A stretch of DNA of 64,000 nt from Glandiceps talaboti (Eukaryota > Hemichordata > Enteropneusta > Spengelidae): assembly GCF_964340395.1 (NCBI RefSeq), contig NC_135559.1:12178759-12242758 (forward strand), read 5' to 3'. The position numbers were made by a program, and so were the translations under genes. The notes beneath the pieces are model-generated. The model was not told the DNA's origin and did not search any database. It saw nothing but the letters and a program-made list of their open reading frames with translations. Positions 55,239-64,000 of this stretch are shown here, piece after piece. Within the stretch, counting starts at the first letter, position 1. Every line of letters begins with the position of its first letter.

Positions 55239-55680
55239 TTCATTTATTTATTTTATTTTAAATTAATTTATTTATTTATTTTAATTGAACTTTAGTAGTT
55301 TAATTTTTTTTGTTCTATTTTGTTTTATTTTTATTTTATTTTATTTTTCTATTGTTTTCAATAATGTTTTCAAACATAATAGAAGATTCTCGTTCACCTC
55401 AATACCTCTGTGATAGTTTCATGAGGTGTAAAAAAAGGAAGAAATGTTTATTTGTGAAGTGTAGACGAATACCACAATATGCAGAATGTACTGTATGAAT
55501 TCCACTTGCTCAGTTTCTGGAGTTGGATTTTTGAAAAACGGATTCTTGACCAAAGATACTTGGGAGAGACAATTTACACAGAAATAGCAGTAAATTCACA
55601 ACATTTTACATTTTGAATATAAAAAGAAATTTTAAGGGTCGGCAGCTTACGCTAGGGTCGGTCAGGTTAGTTTACACATT
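55050..55680 (+). repeat. Dispersed SINE-like repeat, copy 4, expanded by (TTTA)n
   Basis: Starts AACATGAATTCAGAAAATAG then GGTAGGTAGG and ends TTTTAAGGGTCGGCAGCTTA then GGGTCGGTCAGGTTAG. A (TTTA)n array at about 55185-55260 and T-rich DNA enlarge the middle. Confidence 0.7.
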
Positions 55681-58140
55681 TTATATATATATATTTGGGT
55701 TAACATAGAGGTTCTTGTAGATGTTCTAGACGAAGTCTGGATACATTTTTTATTCTGTAAGTTATTGCATAATAATTTAGATAAACAAATAACTATTTAT
55801 TAAAATCACTGTAATACTAGTATTATATGTATATATTCTTTCATGACATATTTATATATTTACTATAATGGTTAAAGAAGGTCATTGATATGTCATGATT
55901 TTTAGATATTACTTCTGAAAAATGTGCCTCTGTTTTAAGAGGATTGGGAAATTTGACATTCAGTGTCTTTAGGAGTAATATACTTCGGCGAGAATTATCA
56001 TTGTGCACGGACATGTATTATACAACCCGCGAGAAAAAAAACCCGGTGCGCTTGCTTGATTGCGGTAAGTAAAGGAGAAATGAGAGGAGTTTCATGCAAA
56101 GACATAAAATGTAATTCCCTAACTTATAAAAGTATAAAGCAAAACACATAGGCCCCGGATCCCATAACTCGATCTGTTTCCTGATAGAATGTTATACATA
56201 ACGATTGAGTATTACTGTTACTGTTACATTATAACTTCCACAGACATAACAAGCTGATGAATTTCGTTTCCTGAACCTACATCAGAGGCAGCTATTGTTT
56301 TATATCAGTAATATTGTTGTGTTTACATAATGTTGTCTTTGCCTGAAGTCTTTCCTTAGCTCACTACATTCAAGCAAATGCATTAGTGTTGTTTAAGGGT
56401 TGTATACGAGGCCAATTCACAACACACTGACATTCACGGTGGTATTAATTATGATTTTACAATTGTATCCTTTCAACGTTCAATGTTATTGTCGAGTAAT
56501 TTTCGTAATATGTACTAAATAGTGCCTTTATGACCTTCTTTGGATAATTAAAAGTATTCGGTGAAAAACAAAGTGAATCATAAATTGCAACGTAATGTTC
56601 AGCTATGTATGTGTTGATAATAATTCAAATCAAATATAATCATGTATATATTTGTTATTTTTTACACTACAGTAACTGTAACACTTAGCACATATTTATT
56701 CCTGTTTTATAAGATAGGTAATGTTTTGTTTTTGAAGATATGGTATCACATGGTAAGAGAACACTCCCACATTCATCATTGTGTTGTAAAAAGGCGATAG
56801 ACAAGAACTTGGAAACTCATACTTTGCTCGAAAACACAAAGTATTATGAGTGCGAGACTGTATATTTTTGTGTACTTAACTTGAAAAGGAGTTTTAAGTG
56901 AATTGATATCCACAAAGTTGGGTGTAAGGTTTCCAGCAGGAAAAGGTTATATTTACCGTACAACTGCCTCTAGATGCTTTGAAGGCAATTTTTCAGTATT
57001 TTGGCTTCATGTTTACTTGTTTAGAGAAATAAGTAGTAGAGGTTTATATTGTTTGTAAGCATTAGCTGCAACTGGTCCACTTTGAAAAACAACAAGTATT
57101 TGGCAATTAGATATAACGACTTCTCATCACTGCATACCCTGATGTATATTGAAACATATATAGGTAAACATATGTGTGTAGTTCTTCGCATAACATGGTA
57201 AGAAAATATAATGAATTTGTAATTACAGTACGGACCCTACAATCAGTGCCTCCGTCCACCAGAACGTCAAATTTGCCTAAGAAAACGTGGCCATTCACGA
57301 ATACATGGCAATCGCTATGACTGAAAGTGCATGGCCTAACTTTAACACGCCAAGATATTGATTATTTTAATATTCCATTTATAGGTATCCAGGCAAGTCA
57401 AAGTAACAATGCGACGGATTCAAAACCAACTTTCGCCGAAGGTCTAATAAAAACATGTCAATGCAGTGATTCTCTTTGGTGGCTGATGAAAAAAAATATG
57501 TCCCAGTTGCAGCGAGTGCAGGTTATATCAATTATGTAAAAAAATATTAAGGACCACATAAATCAAACTTAACACAACATATCATATTGTCATGTAATAT
57601 TTTCTTGATTGGAAGTTATCAGTAAAATAGGAACTTGTAAAATGTAGTGTTTGATTTCTAAAAGCAATATTAAAATAACGGCGTTTACCCTTTCAATTTA
57701 GTCGACAACTCTAGTTTGCATTATTTTGTTCGTATAGTGATATCTGTTGAGTTCAGTGAAATACGAGAAATTGTATCACTATCCCTTGAAATGGTATCAA
57801 TTGTTGTGTGCCATTGACGGACTGACTAAACACCCCAGGTTGGATGCAAACAGTTCTTCACTCAGTTGGGATTCGGGCATTTACTTGGAGTCGTGCGTCA
57901 TAGATCACCAGGAAGCCTTGTAATGACTTGTGTACAATTATTAACATCAACAGCATGTTTCATACCGACCATGACCATGCGATGTGTTATTGTAGAGATT
58001 CGTGTATGGTTTCTCAATGCATCTCCTTGTTAATTGAATGTTGATCAGTCTTCAGATTCAGTTCGACATGCTTAGTATACATTTACCCGATGGATGACAA
58101 ATTCGGCAATTAGTCACGTTTATTTAATTAGCGGCAAGAT
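55681..58140. other. Intergenic AT-rich DNA, no gene recognised
   Basis: No exon or RNA gene could be supported. Short open stretches at 57107-57298 (-) and 57327-57539 (+) lack recognisable motifs. Confidence 0.45.
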
Positions 58141-58202
58141 TCGTCAGGAGCGGAATGTTATGGTTTCCCTCCCTACCTTTCGTACTGCTTTTCTTCTTTT
58201 GT

Positions 58203-58345
58203 GTATGTATGTATGTACGTATGTATGTATGTATGTATGTATGTATGTATGTATGTATGTATGTATGTATGTTTGTTTGTTTGTTTGTTTGTTTGTTTGT
58301 TTGTTTGTTTGTTTGTTTGTTTGTCTGTTTGTTTGTTTGTTTGCT
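58203..58345. repeat. (TGTA)n/(TTTG)n compound microsatellite
   Basis: About 17 TGTA units pass directly into about 18 TTTG units. Confidence 0.95.
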
Positions 58346-58576
58346 TGTCTCCAAATGGAGTATTTTATCCGAAACTTGGTCGACGTCAACCTGAGCTAAG
58401 AGATATAGCTTCGTTCCTTTCACGCTCAACAATCTATAGCCTACTCAATATTGTCAGAATATCACTCAGTAACAATTCTCCAAGACGTTACGTTGAAAGT
58501 GTGTCTGTGTATTGAGCTAATAAAGATTCATTGACATGATAACAATAATACAATCATATTATCACAGTTATTGAGA

Positions 58577-58630
58577 AGTTTTTTGTGTTGCCTATTTACC
58601 TAGTTTTTTGTGTTGCCTATTTACCTTGTT
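58577..58630. repeat. 27-bp tandem duplication
   Basis: GTTTTTTGTGTTGCCTATTT followed by ACCT occurs twice in succession. Confidence 0.9.
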
Positions 58631-59818
58631 TTGTTGTTGTACATATACATATATCCGAGCATTTATTAGAAGGGGCACGATGTAAACCGGTGTATCTGTG
58701 CCATTTGCAAAGGATATATGTATCAATTTAAGGTATGAATGAACGCCAGTTGTCAAAATGTAAAGGTTCAAAATGTAAACGTATGTCCAACGGACCGGGT
58801 GTGAATCTTGAAACGAATGGAACTATGACGATAATGTATTCTATAGAATTCATACCTATCGTAATATTGCACTGTCTTGATATCAGTTGCTAAAGCCGCT
58901 TCTCTGCAATGAAAAAATCTGGTAGCTGTGATTAACAATATATGTATATGATATCATCAGTCGTACGTATTGAAGAAAGTTGACTGGAATTGCAGTATTT
59001 ATACTGTAAATACATATACCAAATTAATTGAGTCATTTATCCCATGAAAGGGTCACCCAAGAGTATAATAATAGACAAAGGGACTAAATGAGTTAAACAC
59101 CGCTTGGCAAGTAATCAATTTTTCGTATACCAGTGTGTGAGTGTGTTTGCTCTGCATGACACATATGTACAGAAAGTGAAAGAATGGCCCGGATGTTTCA
59201 AGATGCTTGGTAACTCATAGTGTCTTCATTCAATCCTTTAAGTAACCTTGGATATCTAACCGAAGCCTAACAATAGCATCCATAATAGATCTGTTATCAA
59301 CTCTTTAATCAAATGTGACATGTTTTGAAAGTATATCTTACATGTTACCTTCACTAAGAATACCTCGTCCTTGGCGTTCATATAAGACAAGATGTCAGTC
59401 AAGCCTCAAGAATACAAATTCCCTAGTGACTGATATGTTTATTGGAATCAATACAATACTTTTTTTTATCAACCAATAACGCGAATATAGATGAATGGGA
59501 GCGCCGTAGTTTATAACTTTTTGTCGACAATATGCAGCCTGTTATCGTACCCCTCTCTACAGACTATCCCTGTATAGTTGGAAGGTCGGGATATTTTACA
59601 ATATATATTTTGTAATAGATTGCTGCAATTGATTGAGCTTTTATAACTGTTACATTAACTTGCACCTCTTCATTTTTGAACTCGTTGAATGAATAAATAG
59701 TCCATCTTAGAAAGTGAAATGAAATACATGATACCACCGGTAATAGAAAGGAGGACAAATAATTATGGTAAGAAGCAGGGAGATAGTTGATTTGGAACTT
59801 ATCAATTCCGTGGATCAG

Positions 59819-59881
59819 ACATACATACATACGTACATACGTACGTACGTACGTACAGACAGACAGACGAACGAACGGACA

Positions 59882-59915
<34 letters not shown>

Positions 59916-60190
59916 CATACATACATACATGCACGCACACACACACATACATACATACATACATACATACATACATACATACATACATACATACATACAT
60001 ACATACATAAAAAGATACATACATAAAAGGTACATACATACATACATACATACATACATACATACATACATACATACATACATACATACATCTATGCATA
60101 CATACATACATACATACATACATACACACATACACACATACACACATACATACATACATACATACATACATACATACATACATACATCTA
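59819..60190. repeat. Long (CATA)n array with CGTA, CAGA and CACA interruptions
   Basis: About 370 bp, mostly CATA units, with repeated ATCTATGC interruptions near 60090 and 60187. Very long polypeptide readings of this array on both strands are artefacts. Confidence 0.95.
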
Positions 60191-60264
60191 TGCATATACA
60201 TGCATATATGTGTGTGTTAAAAACGATAGTCTTTGATAAATGTAACATGGTTAAATTTCAATAG

Positions 60265-61920
60265 ATGCATGTGGAATTATATAGCGAGTCCTCCCGAGAT
60301 TACAGAACCATCTTGAATTGTCCTACAAACATCGGCTTATCTTCAATACTGTGCATAAAGGGAGTGGTTAGTGGCAATGCTGTAGTAAAGTATAGAATGA
60401 TTCAAGAACAGAATCAAAGTAATAAATTTGGTAATAAATATCATACACTTTCCCGCAATCGTATCTCAGATCTTATCACATCTACCTTTGAACATGTATT
60501 GAAACCGTTACAAATAGTATTTTGAGTCAGGACAGTTGCACAATATACTGTACGAAATGTTATAAAATAGAAATACATGATTTCCCTTGGGTGATTGAAA
60601 TACTGCATACTTCCGTCTAGTCAGGGAACACATATCAGTCAAATCGGACTTCAAAATAAAACACTTGAGAGCAACGAATTATATCTGCACACACATATTC
60701 AGCAGATAGCGGTATACGAACAAAGAATAAGCTGAATGCACACACTTCAGTGCTTAAAGTGCAGCAAAAAAGTAGGGCGAAAACAGGGCAAGAAAACACA
60801 CATTTTTTTAATTTTATACTGTCTCTACTGTAAAATGTCAGTGATATACATGCTTCCGTTAGAAAAACACTCATCAGAAAGGAAGCATTCATTCTCCGGA
60901 GCATAATACCGTAAACAGGGAATGTAATATCAAATATTATAAATACGAGTGTCCTAAAATTTCGCTTGAATTGTCCTGTGCCAAATTATGTGTAGCCAGA
61001 CGTCATACACTCTTTAGCGAACTTTCGGAAGTGACTTCAGTTCTATTGTAGTATTCAAATTACAGTTGTGAAACGACTTCGGAAAGGTCGATTTTCAACG
61101 CATGTCTCCAACAAAACACGCACTAGAAGTATATTTCCAAAACCACTGCGTGATTAATAAATATAACCTATCTAGTCTCCTTGCGCTGTATGATGTCTAT
61201 CTATTGTCGTGAACGGAAAGTACCTTAGGGTATAACATTTGCTTCTGTCTAATCAAGCACTATTATAGTGTCATGCGTGGACCATGTGCAAATAGGCGAA
61301 ACCCGAGTCCCGGTGCTGATTCATGCATACAATACCCAATGAAGAGTCTCAAGAGTTGATTATGGTTCACAATGTTTTTCTATATGCTGTACAAGGTTTT
61401 TCCCCTGGTTTTTCCTGGGCGTATCATGAGAGGGACTTCTGTAACTAGCATTTGATGATGAGATGTTTCAGATTTCATACCCTATTTACATTATGCTGTC
61501 TTCACTTATATATTTGAAAGAATGAGCAGGTTTGCCAGGAGAAAAACAGAATAACTTTGTTCATATTTTGGCAAGCTTGGTTACTGTGTTCACTAAAGAA
61601 AGTTCCATCTTTTGTAACAGAGTGTTACCTCTCTTATTTGCTTCTTGAAGCAGTACACTGATTTACAGATTTCACGATTCTATTCACTATTCACAACTTA
61701 CGTCGTCGCCGTGATGAATGGAATAGACGTCTTTGCAGACATTCGATTAGTAGGATGACATGTTCCCCTTTCCCGTGTCCTTGGCGTTTTAAAAGAACTT
61801 TTGGAGACGCATGGTTGACTCAGTCTATTTACTGTTAGTTGAAACGCAACGCTCAGGGCGGGTACAAATTAGTATATATTCAAGCTTATGGCATGGCATT
61901 GGGAATATACCAATAAGGGA
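60265..61920. other. Intergenic DNA, no gene recognised
   Basis: An 86-codon open stretch (60265-60525, +) is not recognisable and has no convincing splice context. The rest shows no features. Confidence 0.45.
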
Positions 61921-61934
61921 GTCGTCATTACTTA

Positions 61935-62045
61935 CGACCTGGGGGGGGGGTCGGAGGAATTGCTTCGAAAATCCACAAAATTAGAGTGACCCCCCCCCCC
62001 ACCTGGCTTGAATTTTTTTACATAACCCCCCCCCCTCACCATTTT
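61935..62045. repeat. G-run/C-run low-complexity repeat
   Basis: A G10 run and three C9-C11 runs separated by GTCGGAGGAATTGCTTCG and CACCTGGCTTGAA. The regular spacing suggests a fragment of a C/G-tract interspersed repeat. Confidence 0.5.
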
Positions 62046-62144
62046 ACCGTCATCATAACTCATTAACTGTTAATGGTGCTACAAACATGATACAAATTGA
62101 GTTGAGTGTAAGTTCCTTTGAAACATCACATACACACGCACTCA

Positions 62145-62192
62145 CACATACATACATACATACATACATACATACATACATACATACATACA
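62145..62192. repeat. (CATA)n array
   Basis: About 12 CATA units. Confidence 0.95.
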
Positions 62193-62742
62193 ATATCAAA
62201 CTTTTTATTTTGAATTTGAATTTCCTTATGACGTTATGGATGTAGCATATTTCAAGAGGAAAGGGTAACAATGAATGCAGCTTATTCCCAAAGTAGTACC
62301 ATAGGTAAATCTAGGCTATACTAGTATTCTTGTCTAAAATCGTGAAATTGAGGGATTTGCATTTAAATATTGGAAGCCTACCTAAACGCGTCATTCTGAG
62401 CATGCGATTTATAAAGAAGGGATGTTGACATCTCATGCCATTTATAGACTTTATTACAGACGACTTTAAATAAACATTCTCAATATATGGTATCGCTATA
62501 TTGTTGAATGGTAGGAATGGGCGAGGAGATAAATGACAGTCTATTAAACACTGTTGACTATTTCTTTGTCTATATGTCTAGACAGCATCACATGATGTAC
62601 TGGATAAGATTTGAGATTTTGATATAACTGAGCTCTGAATAATTGTATAAATGGACATGTGTCACTGGTTTGTGCCATATTAAATACTTGTATGCACATT
62701 GAGTATAGTGTTGGATGGTTTTATAAAAAAATCTAATTCACT

Positions 62743-62807
62743 CTTTCTGTCTGTCTGCTTACCTGCCTGTTTGACTTTGTCCACCTGTCTGTCTGTCTCT
62801 CTGTCTG

Positions 62808-62850
<43 letters not shown>
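62743..62850. repeat. (TGTC)n/(CT)n compound microsatellite
   Basis: TGTC/TGCC units pass into (CT)n, ending about 50 bp beyond the predicted end of the minus-strand gene. Confidence 0.9.
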
Positions 62851-62851
<1 letters not shown>

Positions 62852-62900
62852 ATATGATGCAATTACACATATTATATATAGGTTTACACCACATTAATAC

Positions 62901-63662
62901 TTTATTTTTTTCTGTACATGTACAAATAGCAAAGTCTTGCAAAATGTTAGTTTGTTGGTGTCTAAATTAATGTTGCCAACCTTGACTATATTGTAACTGT
63001 AAAAGTTACAAAAACCACATTTTCATCTTCACTTATTTGTATATCATGAATTTCTCACACTAGGTGTCTTGTTATCATTTCCATGTGAGCTGATACAGTT
63101 CTTTACATGAACTAACCAAAAGATACTTTAATATTCATCCACTGACAAACTGTACAGTGTCCTGTCCAGCTGGGGTAGAACAACAGCTGTTGTGTATCTG
63201 TACATGTTGTTTACCCAGCAATGTAGACAGCAACGATTGCACCCCAACCCCCACCCCCTATTTCTATACAATTACTTTGTGTCCTGCTCACCTGAAGTAA
63301 AACAACCACTGTCTGTATCTGTACATGTTGTTAACCATGAGTTTTAAAATATATACAGCAAAGGTTGCTGTCACTCCATAATTACATACAGTGTTCTAGA
63401 ATAGGGCAACAACAATACATAACATCTTGAACTCTTTCACTTGGCTTGAACAATCAAAAAACAATACATCATAGCAAAAGTATCTGTTTAACAGACAAAG
63501 CATAATAACTACCACCAATCTACCAATCTATTTTTCCTTTATGGCTTCCCAGAATATTTTACATATTGTATGTGTGGACAGATCCCAAGGAAGTCTCCAT
63601 GAACTGGTGGATAAACAATAGACATCACATATCCGCTCTTACATTCCATCTACAGAACTTCA
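62901..63662 (-). promoter_or_regulatory. Probable 3' UTR and poly(A) signal of a minus-strand gene
   Basis: AATAAA on the minus strand at 62906-62901 lies about 760 bp beyond the stop codon at 63663. The interval has no open frame and contains repeated CTGTACATGTTGTTnACC blocks (about 63200 and 63322), consistent with untranslated sequence. Confidence 0.45.
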
Positions 63663-63829
63663 TCACCTTTTTGCTGGTTTGGGTTGGACATACACTTTAA
63701 CTGGTTTAGATAATTCTATCAATCCTTGGTTTTCTTCAATGTCTGGTTGTGTTGTAGGCTCTCCAATACTGTGTAGTACTGGCTCATTGCTGTAATTCAT
63801 GACTACGGAAAATTCTATATTACATGGCT
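63663..63829 (-). CDS. Terminal coding exon of an unidentified minus-strand gene
   Basis: A clean acceptor (aaacatttcag) precedes 2 + 165 nt of open frame ending in TGA at 63665-63663. The peptide reads PCNIEFSVVMNYSNEPVLHS, IGEPTTQPDIEENQGLIELS, KPVKVYVQPKPAKR. It is hydrophilic, with a Pro/Lys-rich basic end. The upstream exons lie to the right of the window. I do not recognise the family. Codon-like composition, acceptor quality and the downstream poly(A) signal support it. Confidence 0.55.
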
Positions 63830-64000
63830 CTGAAATGTTTCAAGAGAATGGACATAGGGGTTACAAATGAAAAATGTTTCCTCCATCACCTCCAAAACAT
63901 TTTGAAATTGAGATTTAGAATGGGTTGAAAGTAAGCTATATGATTAAGGACATCAATTAATCCTTTAACGCTTGGATGAAGCATAAATTATAAAAAAAAA

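Noticed and set aside
57107-57539. Short open frames on both strands (including GHVFLGKFDVLVDGGTD)
   Set aside because: I considered a retroviral-type protease fragment, but the conserved active-site pattern and flanking blocks are absent.
59564-60264. Several 100-175-codon frames on both strands
   Set aside because: All are readings of the (CATA)n array.
60265-60525. 86-codon open frame after an AG
   Set aside because: No recognisable motif, weak splice context and AT-rich codons; insufficient to call a gene.

Overview
The window is animal nuclear DNA: large, AT-rich, intron-dense, and saturated with di-, tri- and tetranucleotide microsatellites, transposon relics and foldback repeats. The gene content (an IP3-receptor-like channel gene with at least 43 exons and a rhodopsin-class GPCR) and the repeat style, including a TGACCTTGA-type family, suggest a marine invertebrate bilaterian. 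I cannot name the taxon from sequence alone.

Layout. (1) 1149-29859, + strand: the 3' part of a divergent inositol 1,4,5-trisphosphate receptor-like gene. I reconstructed 43 exons by hand. All 42 introns keep the frame; 41 are GT-AG and one is GC-AG. The summed CDS is 5322 nt, giving 1773 residues and one terminal stop. The N-terminal ligand-binding part lies upstream of base 1. The visible part covers the armadillo/RIH-type regulatory region, the RIH-associated region, the transmembrane channel, the C2H2 zinc-binding linker and the C-terminal coiled tail. The usual GGGVGD pore filter is replaced by IGGLQD and the loop is two residues shorter. Introns hold an antisense non-LTR reverse transcriptase relic, the 3' end of an L2/CR1-like element, two copies of a foldback MITE, and many microsatellites. 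(2) About 30.1-52.0 kb: no convincing complete gene. It holds repeats, a Crypton-like relic, a perfect 70-bp-arm palindrome carrying a candidate hammerhead ribozyme with a second degenerate copy about 4 kb away, a composite satellite-like element, and several foldbacks. (3) 52203-53291, + strand: a complete 362-residue class A GPCR in one coding exon, with a probable upstream untranslated exon and a close AATAAA signal. (4) About 53.4-62.9 kb: gene-poor, repeat-rich DNA. (5) 62.9-63.83 kb, - strand: the last coding exon and 3' UTR of a gene entering from the right.

The channel and the GPCR could in principle sit in one pathway (peptide receptor to Gq to IP3 to store calcium release). Nothing in the sequence shows that they are linked. 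The most unusual items are the altered pore filter and the (TA)n-embedded, Penelope-like repeat family with the hammerhead-like fold.
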